5,369 nt of DNA from Lachnospiraceae bacterium (GTDB lineage Bacteria > Bacillota > Clostridia > Lachnospirales > Lachnospiraceae), in the NCBI GenBank assembly GCA_017463035.1, contig JAFTPY010000093.1:1-5369 (forward strand), written 5' to 3'. The position numbers were made by a program, and so were the translations under genes. Positions 1 to 5,369 of the stretch are shown in pieces (the stretch's first letter is position 1; the number at the start of each line of letters is the position of its first letter). Under the pieces are notes generated by a model that saw only the letters and a list, made by a program, of their open reading frames with translations, made no database searches and was not told where the DNA came from.

Positions 1-738
1 AGCTTTGTTCCGGCGGAAAGTGCCCAAATCGGCATTGTGGACCGTATTTTTACAAGGGTCGGAGCTTCCGATGACCTAGCTTCCGGTCAGAGTACCTTTA
101 TGGTGGAAATGACAGAGGTTGCCAATATTTTAAGAAATGCAACGAGAAACAGTCTGCTGATTTTAGATGAAATCGGCCGTGGTACCAGTACATATGATGG
201 TCTTAGTATTGCCTGGGCGGTAGTGGAGCACATTGCAGATGCGAAAAAACTGGGGGCAAAGACATTGTTTGCCACCCATTACCATGAGCTGACGGAGCTG
301 GAAGGACGTCTGGACAGTGTAAACAATTACTGTATCGCAGTAAAGGAGCAAGGCGAGGATATTATTTTCCTGCGCAAAATTATTAAAGGCGGTGCGGACA
401 AGAGCTACGGTATCCAGGTGGCAAAGTTGGCGGGAGTACCGGGAGCGGTACTGGCCCGTGCAAGAGAAATTGCAGACGAACTGGCAGAACGGGATATTAC
501 GAAGAATGCGGCTTCTATCGAGGTAAAACAGGGCGGAAAGGTAGGTTCCGGGAATAAGGCTTTGGGTAAGACAAAGGCGGATAAGGATTCCTTAAACGGT
601 CAAATGACCATGTTCGGCACGGAGGAATCCGAGGATGCAGGCATTACAAAGACGCTAAGAGAGCTGAATTTGGCGATGATGACGCCGATTGATGCGCTGA
701 ATTTGTTGTATAAGCTGCAGGAGCAGGCGAAGAAGTAG
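1..738 (+). CDS. mutS: DNA mismatch repair protein MutS, C-terminal part (5'-truncated by window edge)
   Basis: MutS binds mispairs as a dimer and uses ATP to recruit MutL in cytoplasmic mismatch repair. The frame is open from base 1, giving 245 residues to the TAG stop. In window residues, the ABC-type signature region SDDLASGQSTFMVEM is at 23-37, Walker B ILDE with catalytic D56-E57 and the following IGRGTSTYDG at 54-67, and the switch histidine in LFATHYHEL at 93. The segment lines up with E. coli MutS from about residue 644, so the clamp, lever and mismatch-binding domains and the Walker A loop lie upstream of the window. After the ATPase comes the helical dimerisation region (GVPGAVLARAREIADELAERD), then a Lys/Gly-rich linker, a QMTMF clamp-binding-like motif, and the usual Firmicute ending (MTPIDALNLLYKLQ). 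The GTG at 37 is internal, not a start, because codons 1-12 (SFVPAESAQIGI) are already conserved MutS sequence. No terminator follows. Identification is certain; only completeness is unknown. Confidence 0.97.
   Translation, partial: SFVPAESAQIGIVDRIFTRVGASDDLASGQSTFMVEMTEVANILRNATRNSLLILDEIGRGTSTYDGLSIAWAVVEHIADAKKLGAKTLFATHYHELTELEGRLDSVNNYCIAVKEQGEDIIFLRKIIKGGADKSYGIQVAKLAGVPGAVLARAREIADELAERDITKNAASIEVKQGGKVGSGNKALGKTKADKDSLNGQMTMFGTEESEDAGITKTLRELNLAMMTPIDALNLLYKLQEQAKK
601..615 (+). other. Putative beta-clamp-binding motif in the MutS tail
   Basis: These codons read Q-M-T-M-F, preceded by the linker and followed by Gly. The pattern resembles the bacterial sliding-clamp-binding pentapeptide (Q-L-x-L/F-F type). 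It occupies the place where Firmicute MutS proteins carry their DnaN-binding motif, between the ATPase/dimerisation region and the terminal helical domain. The residues are seen directly; the clamp-binding role is inferred from family knowledge. Confidence 0.55.
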
Positions 739-757
739 ATAATTACGTATGATAAAC

Positions 758-765
758 GGAAGGAG
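758..765 (+). promoter_or_regulatory. Ribosome binding site deciding the start of the 773 lipoprotein gene
   Basis: GGAAGGAG ends 7 bases before the ATG at 773, an ideal spacing. An in-frame ATG at 749 lies upstream of this site, so it cannot be served by it and has no comparable site of its own. Starting at 773 also puts the basic MRNGR tip directly before the hydrophobic signal core, as expected for a lipoprotein signal peptide. Confidence 0.8.
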
Positions 766-772
766 TGGTAGG

Positions 773-2254
773 ATGAGGAACGGCAGAGTCTATGGAATCG
801 CAGCTCTGATATTGCTTTTGTTATGTTTTGCGGCATGCACTGAAGCAAATGCGAAGCAAAAGGAAGACAAGGCGACACCTTCGATTGCTTCGGAAATTTC
901 GAAAACACCGGAGGAAAAAGATATCTCTGTCTTGCTTGACGGTATTTCGGGCATGCTGGGGATTCCGACTGCTACTCCGAAGCCGACTGCCACACCGGTG
1001 CCCACAAGAAAAGAGTTGATCTCGAAGTACTGGATGAACGATGCCTATGATGCGTGTAAAGTTGTGGAGTGTGACGAATATTATTTTGAAGTGATTTCTT
1101 TTGCTGAATCTCAGGAAGGCGTGTATGTACTTGAAACTGTATTCGAGAATCGACAGGACTTTGCGGTTTATCTTGATATTTATGCGGTCAATATAAATGG
1201 ATTGAGACATCCGTTGGGCGTGTGGACAACAGATTGGTCGCAGAGAATGCTTGCTCCGGGGAAGAAAGAAACCGTGGAGTTTTGGATTCCTGACTATTAT
1301 GTGGAACAGCTTGGGATAACCAAGGCAGAGGATTTTAGTTATATTTGCTTTAGTTATGAGGTTTCAGCAGTCGCGGAACTATATTTTGCATATACGGATT
1401 ACGGAAATATTTTTTTCTGTCCGTACGGACGGGATAAGGCGATTCCGTATGAGCATGTGGTTGAGGAAGATGACATTGTTCTGGTGGACGAAAAGGGCGT
1501 AAAGCTAATTTTGACGGATTTTATTTATGATATCTATGGAGGCTATGAGGTAACATTTTATTGGGAAAATAACACGGATGAATATCTGAGGCATCATTTT
1601 TATGATGTGTCTGTAAACGGATATATGTGTAGTCCGTTTTATTACGGTGCGAACAATGATAGTTCGTTGTCGCCGGGAATGTGTGCGTATGAACAGTTGT
1701 ATTTTTACGGTTCTGATTTAGAAGAATGTGGCATCACTACTGTTACAGAGATTGCATTGGAAGCTAGATTGTTTTACGATGCCGGGATCTGGCAATGGAC
1801 GGATTGGGTGAGAGATACCTTTTGTGTGTATCCGTTAGGACTAGAAGCGGCACAAAAACAGGAACGGGAGCCACAGGATACGGATATTTTTGTTTTTGAT
1901 ACGGATGAGTATAGGATGGTTATTACCGGATTTTTGCAGAAAAGGGAAATGTTTTTAGAGAGTGAATATACGGACTATATTATTGAAGCCTATGTAGAGA
2001 ACAAGACAGACCAAGAAGTACAATTTGTAATAAATAATGCCGAATTTAACGGAGAAGAATACACCGCTTATTATAATTACTATAGTGTATCTCCCGGAAA
2101 AGCCGGGTATATAGAGTTATCATGGGACGAAAAAGGTTTCGGGATTGAAAATTATCCGAACCTGGACAGCCTGGAATTAACGGTGCAGATTATAAATTTG
2201 GATGATGAGAAGCAAAGTGTGGTATTGGAAGAAACGTTTGCGGTGATTCCGTGA
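773..2254 (+). CDS. Predicted lipoprotein with three tandem divergent beta-rich repeats, function unknown
   Basis: The 493-residue product begins with a basic tip (MRNGR), a hydrophobic core (IAALILLLLCFA) and Cys22 in the context FAAC. This is a plausible type II signal peptidase site, although Phe at -3 and Cys at -4 are not the commonest choices. A polar stretch follows, then a Pro/Thr tether (PTATPKPTATPVPT, residues 65-78) of the kind that spaces exported domains from the membrane in clostridia. The rest is three modules, roughly residues 102-217, 242-353 and 378-492, sharing EN, NG, PG and GI landmarks at near-constant spacing. They are rich in Tyr, Phe, Trp and acidic residues with alternating hydrophobic patterns, suggesting beta-sandwich folds on the outer membrane face. 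I see no catalytic motif. The gene starts 34 bases after mutS with no terminator between. Sampled GC is near 32-38%, below the flanking repair genes. I do not recognise a named family; a DUF4352-like or Ig-like fold is a guess. Confidence 0.85.
   Translation: MRNGRVYGIAALILLLLCFAACTEANAKQKEDKATPSIASEISKTPEEKDISVLLDGISGMLGIPTATPKPTATPVPTRKELISKYWMNDAYDACKVVECDEYYFEVISFAESQEGVYVLETVFENRQDFAVYLDIYAVNINGLRHPLGVWTTDWSQRMLAPGKKETVEFWIPDYYVEQLGITKAEDFSYICFSYEVSAVAELYFAYTDYGNIFFCPYGRDKAIPYEHVVEEDDIVLVDEKGVKLILTDFIYDIYGGYEVTFYWENNTDEYLRHHFYDVSVNGYMCSPFYYGANNDSSLSPGMCAYEQLYFYGSDLEECGITTVTEIALEARLFYDAGIWQWTDWVRDTFCVYPLGLEAAQKQEREPQDTDIFVFDTDEYRMVITGFLQKREMFLESEYTDYIIEAYVENKTDQEVQFVINNAEFNGEEYTAYYNYYSVSPGKAGYIELSWDEKGFGIENYPNLDSLELTVQIINLDDEKQSVVLEETFAVIP
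965..1006 (+). repeat. Pro/Thr-rich tether encoded by an imperfect direct repeat
   Basis: Two 15-base units, at 965-979 and 983-997, differ at only two positions and each encode Pro-Thr-Ala-Thr-Pro. A Lys codon separates them and Val-Pro-Thr follows. The repeat explains the low-complexity linker between the lipidated N terminus and the folded part of the protein. It probably arose by local duplication and may vary in length between strains. Confidence 0.75.
1076..1423 (+). repeat. Protein repeat module 1 of the 773 lipoprotein
   Basis: First of three divergent copies, residues about 102-217 counted from the ATG at 773. The landmarks are EN at 125-126, NG at 142-143, PG at 162-163 (LAPGK) and GI at 181-182 (LGI). 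The core reads as alternating hydrophobic strands (YVLETVFEN, then VYLDIYAVNING). Detected by eye from the protein; there is no obvious nucleotide-level identity with the other copies. Confidence 0.65.
1496..1831 (+). repeat. Protein repeat module 2 of the 773 lipoprotein
   Basis: Second copy, residues about 242-353. The landmarks are EN at 265-266 (YWENNTD), NG at 282-283 (DVSVNG), PG at 301-302 (LSPGM) and GI at 320-321 (CGI). The EN-to-NG spacing is identical to modules 1 and 3. This copy carries extra Cys residues near NG, PG and GI that the others lack at these places. Confidence 0.65.
1904..2248 (+). repeat. Protein repeat module 3 of the 773 lipoprotein
   Basis: Third copy, residues about 378-492. 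The landmarks are EN at 409-410 (YVENKTD), NG at 426-427 (EFNG), PG at 441-442 (VSPGK) and GI at 457-458 (FGI). The loops after NG and after PG are a few residues shorter than in modules 1 and 2. It runs to the C terminus, so the protein appears to end with a complete module. Confidence 0.65.
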
Positions 2255-2284
2255 TTTTAATACATCGTAAAAAGAAAGTATAAA

Positions 2285-2289
2285 AGAGG
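2285..2289 (+). promoter_or_regulatory. Ribosome binding site of the 2297 lipoprotein gene
   Basis: AGAGG ends 7 bases before the ATG at 2297, inside a 42-base gap that is otherwise A/T-rich. It is weaker than the GGAAGGAG sites of the 773 gene and mutL. It fixes the start, which also places a Lys-rich tip directly before the signal core. Confidence 0.6.
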
Positions 2290-2296
2290 TTTTTAC

Positions 2297-2974
2297 ATGA
2301 AAGTAAAGAAGTATGTTGCAATAGGATTCGGAAGTTTGCTCCTGAGTTTTTCAGGGTGTAACAAAGTTGACTTTGGTCCGCTTCCGACTATGGCACCGAC
2401 AGCTTCGGTAACGTCTGAGGTGTTGACAGAGCAATCGGAAGAACATGTTGAGCATGTTACTCCACAGATTACATCAAAAACGGAGATAGAGGGACAACAA
2501 GAGGTTTATCACGGGGCTACCTATAAGTTTTACGAGGTGGATGAGGCATTGTACCTGCAGGATCCTGACTTGTCTCGCTGTAAGATTAGAAGTGTGTATG
2601 AAGATGTTTTTTTAGACAGTAGTTATAACGGGCTGTTTGTGGGGCAGGTCGTCACCATGTTCGGAGACGAGAATGTGACAAATGACCACGAGGCATTGTT
2701 ATCCTATATAGTGGCGGCGGAAGATGAAGCCGGAGAAGTGATTTATTTAGAAGTGTATTTCGGTCCGTCAGGACCCGCAATCGGAGGCAGTGCCGGAGAG
2801 AATTATGCCAAAGCTGCGGAAGAATTGGAAAATGTGATTCGCAGCATTAAGCCGATTGACTATGAATGTGAGTGTACCTATTTTGATTTGTTTCCGTTCG
2901 GTGGCGGAACCGTAATGGGAACGAAAGACGGAAATGGATATTACCGTACGGAAATCGGCGGGGACTGGTACTAA
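2297..2974 (+). CDS. Small predicted lipoprotein, family not recognised
   Basis: The 225-residue product has a classic lipoprotein N terminus: MKVKK, a hydrophobic core (VAIGFGSLLLSF) and SFSG before Cys21, a good match to the lipobox pattern. A Pro/Thr/Ser/Glu-rich tether spans about residues 28-66. The folded part, about 70-225, looks alpha/beta. It includes a GQVVTMFGDEN segment near 116-126, a strand-rich stretch (EVIYLEVYFGPSGP, 147-160), a Gly-rich turn (AIGGSAG), an acidic helix (KAAEELENVIRSI, 162-174) and a CEC pair at 181-183 before a Gly-rich tail. The GxVxxxFG element recalls small BamE/SmpA-like folds, but this is only a resemblance. It lies 42 bases after the triple-repeat lipoprotein and shares its low GC, so the two were probably acquired and expressed together. 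No function can be assigned from sequence alone. Confidence 0.85.
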   Translation: MKVKKYVAIGFGSLLLSFSGCNKVDFGPLPTMAPTASVTSEVLTEQSEEHVEHVTPQITSKTEIEGQQEVYHGATYKFYEVDEALYLQDPDLSRCKIRSVYEDVFLDSSYNGLFVGQVVTMFGDENVTNDHEALLSYIVAAEDEAGEVIYLEVYFGPSGPAIGGSAGENYAKAAEELENVIRSIKPIDYECECTYFDLFPFGGGTVMGTKDGNGYYRTEIGGDWY

Positions 2975-3022
2975 ACATGCGGAGGAAAGCGGAGAAATAT
3001 GATGATGAAACAGAAGCCGCAG

Positions 3023-3029
3023 AAAGGAG
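3023..3029 (+). promoter_or_regulatory. Ribosome binding site favouring the internal start of the transporter gene
   Basis: AAAGGAG ends 5 bases before the ATG at 3035. A run of three in-frame ATGs at 2999, 3002 and 3005 lies upstream, with GGAGG at 2981-2985 and GGAG at 2991-2994 at less favourable or mixed spacings. The internal site is the better single match, so I start the gene at 3035. The longer form would add only a hydrophilic 12-residue tail (MMMKQKPQKGDS). Confidence 0.55.
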
Positions 3030-3034
3030 ACAGC

Positions 3035-3805
3035 ATGGGTAGAATGTTGAATACCGGCGGAAAAATAAAATATAATGCCAAAAAAGCCTTGACGGAGTTT
3101 AAGATTCTTCTCCGTTCCATCCCGGCAACGGTGGTAACACTGTTTGTGGTCAGTGTGGTTTGCATGAATCTGTTGGCGAATAAGACACTGTTGCAGCTTG
3201 ACTGGATTGCTCTGGACGGCGGTATTTTGATTTCCTGGCTTTCCTTTATGTGTATGGATATGATTACAAAGCATTTCGGACCGAAGGCATCCAATCAAGT
3301 TTCAATTCTTGCGGTAGGGATAAACATATTGACCTGTCTTATCTTTTTTGTGGCAAGCGCCATTCCGTCCAATGCGGGAGATTTCAGTGCATTTGACGGG
3401 ATTTTCGGTGGAACCTGGTTTATTTTACTGGGAAGTACCATTGCTTTTTTAGCGTCAGCGGTGGTAAACAATGCGTTAAATCACATGATTGGAAAGGGCT
3501 TTCGGAAAAATCCGGACGGACGGCTGGCTTATGTTGCGCGGACGTATATTTCCACCTTTATCGGGCAGTTTCTCGATAATTTTATGTTTTCTATTATCGT
3601 GTTCGTAGGATTTGCTCCGATTTTCTGGGACGGATTTTGCTGGACGGTGCTGCAATGTGCCACCTGTGCCTTGACGGGAGCAATCGCGGAATTGCTTATG
3701 GAAATTTTATTTTCACCGATTGGGTATCGGATTACAAAGAAGTGGAAGGCTGAGTCAATCGGAAAAGAATATTTCGAATTTATAGAAAGGGAGAAGCAAT
3801 CATGA
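3035..3805 (+). CDS. VUT-family (YhhQ/DUF165-like) small-molecule uptake transporter
   Basis: This integral membrane protein (256 residues from 3035, 268 from 2999) has about six hydrophobic segments, near 30-50, 56-74, 87-109, 127-148, 170-197 and 201-233. Family-typical marks are a loop RSIP before helix 1, WIALDGG with D61 in helix 2, SFMCMD with D75 leading to KHFGPKAS, RTYISTFIGQFLDN with Q178 and D181 in helix 5, and TGAIAELLMEILFSPIGYR with E219 in helix 6. These match Pfam Vut_1, whose characterised member YhhQ imports the queuosine precursors preQ0/preQ1. The substrate here may differ, because Clostridia carry several subgroups and no preQ1 riboswitch precedes the gene. The C-terminal tail is charged and probably cytoplasmic. 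The gene overlaps the downstream reductase by ATGA, so the two are probably co-translated. Family is confident; substrate is not. Confidence 0.92.
   Translation: MGRMLNTGGKIKYNAKKALTEFKILLRSIPATVVTLFVVSVVCMNLLANKTLLQLDWIALDGGILISWLSFMCMDMITKHFGPKASNQVSILAVGINILTCLIFFVASAIPSNAGDFSAFDGIFGGTWFILLGSTIAFLASAVVNNALNHMIGKGFRKNPDGRLAYVARTYISTFIGQFLDNFMFSIIVFVGFAPIFWDGFCWTVLQCATCALTGAIAELLMEILFSPIGYRITKKWKAESIGKEYFEFIEREKQS
3786..3793 (+). promoter_or_regulatory. Ribosome binding site of the SDR gene, inside the transporter gene
   Basis: AAAGGGAG lies within the last codons of the transporter gene, 8 bases before the SDR ATG at 3802. With the 4-base ATGA overlap at 3802-3805 it supports termination-reinitiation coupling of the two genes. 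Confidence 0.75.
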
Positions 3806-4455
3806 AAGTTTTAATTACGGGGACATCTCAGGGAATCGGTAAGGCAATTGCGGAACTCTTTCTGAAGGAAGGACATACCGTAATAGGAATCGACCGACAG
3901 GAGCAAAGTATCATACACGAAGCGTATACCCACTATACTTGTGATGTACGGGATACGGAAAAGCTTCCGATGGTGGATGATATTGAGATTTTGGTGAATA
4001 ATGCGGGAACCCAGAATGAAGCGGATATTGACATTAATTTAAAGGCTCTTATCGGTATTACCGAGCGTTACGGGATTCAGCCGAATATCAAAGCGGTTTT
4101 AAATATCGGGTCTGCCAGTGCCCACACGGGGGCGGAATTCCCGGAATATTGTGCCAGCAAAGGCGGCGTGCTTGCCTATACCAAGAATGTGGCCATGCGG
4201 ATTGCAAAGTATGGAGCGACCTGTAACAGCTTGGACCCGGGGGGCGTGTTGACACCTCTGAACGACTGCGTCATAAACGATCCGGAGTTGTGGGGGCAGA
4301 TTATGGAGGAAACACCGCTTAAACGTTGGGCAACGCCGGAGGAAATGGCGGAATGGGCGTATTTTCTGACTGTAACAAACAAATTCTGTACCGGACAGAG
4401 TATTTTGGTAGATGGAGGGGAAGCAATTAATTATCATTTTGTTTGGAAGGATTGA
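3802..4455 (+). CDS. Compact short-chain dehydrogenase/reductase (SDR), substrate unknown
   Basis: This 217-residue Rossmann-fold oxidoreductase should be cytoplasmic. The N terminus carries the dinucleotide motif TGTSQGIG (6-13). D31 at the end of the second strand (VIGIDR) suggests preference for NAD(H) over NADP(H). CDVR at 47-50 matches the adenine-contact Asp, and NNAG is at 66-69. The active site is S104 (NIGSAS), Y116 and K120 (YCASK), with N79 (INLKA) a candidate fourth residue. The DPGGVLTP segment (145-152) and the C-terminal TGQSILVDGG (197-206) are classical. It is shorter than the usual 250 residues, mainly because only 10 residues separate NNAG from INLKA, where FabG-like enzymes have about 20 or more. 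The Ser-Tyr spacing of 12 is also one less than in FabG. The start overlaps the transporter stop, so a shared pathway is plausible, but nothing in the sequence names the substrate. Confidence 0.93.
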   Translation: MKVLITGTSQGIGKAIAELFLKEGHTVIGIDRQEQSIIHEAYTHYTCDVRDTEKLPMVDDIEILVNNAGTQNEADIDINLKALIGITERYGIQPNIKAVLNIGSASAHTGAEFPEYCASKGGVLAYTKNVAMRIAKYGATCNSLDPGGVLTPLNDCVINDPELWGQIMEETPLKRWATPEEMAEWAYFLTVTNKFCTGQSILVDGGEAINYHFVWKD

Positions 4456-4551
4456 TTTGCTTGTGCGATGGAATATGCGGCGGAAAAGAGCGTATATGAC
4501 CGACAGCACGAATTCTGTATTTGATTGAGGATGTTTGGGAAGGAGCAGTAC
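4456..4551. other. 96-base gap between the SDR gene and mutL
   Basis: This is the longest non-coding stretch in the window. Apart from the mutL ribosome binding site I see no stem-loop with a T-run, no convincing -35/-10 pair at 16-18 base spacing and no repeat. TATATG at 4493-4498 has no good -35 partner. mutL may therefore depend on transcription from upstream, or on a promoter too weak to recognise by eye. Confidence 0.5.
4537..4545 (+). promoter_or_regulatory. Ribosome binding site of mutL
   Basis: GGGAAGGAG ends 6 bases before the ATG at 4552. It is nearly the same sequence as the site before the 773 lipoprotein gene and fixes the mutL start at MGKIALLDKNTIDKIAAGEV. Confidence 0.85.
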
Positions 4552-5369
4552 ATGGGAAAGATTGCTTTACTGGATAAAAATACCATTGATAAGATTGCGG
4601 CAGGTGAAGTGGTGGAGCGTCCGGCTTCTGTGGTGAAGGAGCTGACGGAAAATGCCATTGATGCCGGTGCGAATATGATTACGGTGGAGTTAAAGGAAGG
4701 CGGAAGCGGGCTCATTCGTATTACGGACAACGGTTCGGGCATTGCGGCGGATGATGTGAAAACCGCCTTTTTGCGTCATTCTACCAGTAAAATCCGCACG
4801 GTGGAGGATTTGCTGACGGCCGGGAGTCTGGGCTTTCGCGGAGAGGCTCTTTCCAGTATTTCCGCAGTGGCCCAGGTGGAGCTGATTACAAAGACAAAGG
4901 ATTCCTTTGTGGGGACCAGATATTTGATTGACGGCGGCGTGGAGCAGGCACTGGAAGAAGCAGGCTGTCCGGACGGAACCACGTTCCTCATCCGAAATCT
5001 GTTCTATAACGTACCGGCGCGACGGAAGTTTTTAAAATCCGCCATGTCGGAGGCAGGACTTTGTTCGGAGCTGATGCAGCGGATGGCACTTTCCAGACCG
5101 GAGATTGCCTATAAGTTTATCAATAACGGGAAAATCGTGCTGCAGACCTCGGGAAACGGTAACTTAAAAGAGGTGATTTACCAGATTTACGGACGGGAAA
5201 TTACCGCTAATCTTCTGGAAGTGAACCATATCGAAGAAAGTGCGGGGATTTCTGTGGCGGGCTTTATCGGAAAGCCGGTGGTGTCTCGCGGAAATCGAAA
5301 TTATGAGAATTACTTCATTAACGGACGGTATATTAAGAGCAGTGTGGTCAGCAAGGCCATTGAGGAAGC
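4552..5369 (+). CDS. mutL: DNA mismatch repair protein MutL, N-terminal part (3'-truncated by window edge)
   Basis: MutL is the ATP-driven mediator that couples MutS mismatch recognition to strand incision. The frame stays open to the window end, giving 272 residues plus two bases. It is a GHKL-family ATPase. IAAGEVVERPASVVKEL contains the general base E30, N34 in TENAIDAGA is the Mg-binding Asn, DNGSGI (59-64) is motif II, and SLGFRGEAL (92-100) is motif III. GTTFLIRNLFYNVPARRKFL (142-161) starts the second half of the N-terminal domain, and YFINGRYIKSS (254-264) belongs to the S5-like subdomain. Residue 32 is Thr where E. coli MutL has Val. The conserved Lys of the NVHPxK segment, the linker and the C-terminal dimerisation domain lie beyond the window, so whether it carries the endonuclease motif cannot be judged here. 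It lies 96 bases after the SDR gene, and the family identification is certain. Confidence 0.97.
   Translation, partial: MGKIALLDKNTIDKIAAGEVVERPASVVKELTENAIDAGANMITVELKEGGSGLIRITDNGSGIAADDVKTAFLRHSTSKIRTVEDLLTAGSLGFRGEALSSISAVAQVELITKTKDSFVGTRYLIDGGVEQALEEAGCPDGTTFLIRNLFYNVPARRKFLKSAMSEAGLCSELMQRMALSRPEIAYKFINNGKIVLQTSGNGNLKEVIYQIYGREITANLLEVNHIEESAGISVAGFIGKPVVSRGNRNYENYFINGRYIKSSVVSKAIEE

Noticed and set aside
37..39. GTG as a possible start of the mutS reading frame
   Set aside because: The frame is open from base 1 and codons 1-12 already match conserved MutS sequence, so this is an internal Val codon of a truncated gene.
600..908. Minus-strand open frame of 102 codons across the mutS/lipoprotein junction
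   Set aside because: It overlaps two well-supported + strand genes, its product looks like a random Ser/Phe/Cys-rich shadow, and I see no ribosome binding site.
1419..1430. Perfect 12-base palindrome GTCCGTACGGAC
   Set aside because: It lies inside the lipoprotein coding frame, and about one such palindrome is expected by chance in a window of this length.
2279..2284. TATAAA as a -10 promoter box before the second lipoprotein gene
   Set aside because: The matching -35 position is poor (TTTAAT), and transcription from here would start after the ribosome binding site at 2285-2289.
2762..2775. GGTCC/GGACC hairpin resembling a terminator stem
   Set aside because: The stem is only 5 bases, it has no T-run, and it lies within coding sequence.
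2975..3034. Possible preQ1 riboswitch before the VUT transporter
   Set aside because: The gap is 24 to 60 bases, purine-rich with two ribosome binding sites, and I see no preQ1-type hairpin with an A-rich tail.
2768..3298. Minus-strand open frame of 176 codons opposite the lipoprotein/transporter junction
   Set aside because: The sequence is His/Gln/Ser-rich without domain character and lies antisense to the clear lipoprotein tail and VUT helices.
4099..4509. Minus-strand open frame of 136 codons opposite the SDR gene
   Set aside because: It is antisense to the SDR active site and C terminus, where + strand conservation is unmistakable, so it is a shadow frame.
4468..4524. 18-codon + strand mini-ORF between the SDR gene and mutL
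   Set aside because: It has no ribosome binding site and no recognisable leader-peptide feature; an ORF of this size is expected by chance.

Overview
The window looks like chromosomal DNA from a low-to-mid GC Gram-positive anaerobe, most likely a Clostridia member of the Lachnospiraceae type. The clues are MutS and MutL sequences of the Firmicute kind, strong GGAAGGAG-type ribosome binding sites, lipoproteins with a Pro/Thr tether of the TATPKPTATPVPT kind, and a VUT-family transporter. This placement is inferred from sequence character, not from a search. Every gene I can support is on the + strand.

Layout: (1) positions 1-738 hold the C-terminal third of the mismatch-repair ATPase MutS, whose start lies off the left edge. 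(2) 773-2254 encodes a 493-residue predicted lipoprotein with three divergent copies of one beta-rich module. (3) 2297-2974 encodes a second, unrelated 225-residue predicted lipoprotein. (4) 3035-3805 (or from 2999) encodes a six-helix VUT/YhhQ-type transporter. It overlaps by four bases (5) 3802-4455, a compact NAD(P)-dependent short-chain dehydrogenase/reductase. (6) 4552-5369 is the N-terminal 272 residues of MutL, which runs off the right edge. The longest stretch without a gene is 96 bases (4456-4551). It holds only the MutL ribosome binding site; I saw no promoter or terminator in it.

How they fit together: mutS and mutL are commonly adjacent in clostridia. Here about 3.8 kb and four same-strand genes with no obvious repair function lie between them. 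No gap contains a recognisable intrinsic terminator, so read-through from mutS to mutL is possible. The VUT-SDR pair looks translationally coupled and may act on one small-molecule pathway. The two lipoproteins probably sit on the outer face of the membrane and have no assignable function. Sampled GC is about 32% inside the lipoprotein genes against about 48-58% in mutS, the SDR and mutL, which fits a separate origin for at least the lipoprotein pair.

I saw no RNA genes, CRISPR arrays, insertion sequences, attachment sites or riboswitches. The most interesting items are the split mutS/mutL locus, the triple-repeat lipoprotein and the coupled transporter-reductase pair. None of these by itself demonstrates a new system.
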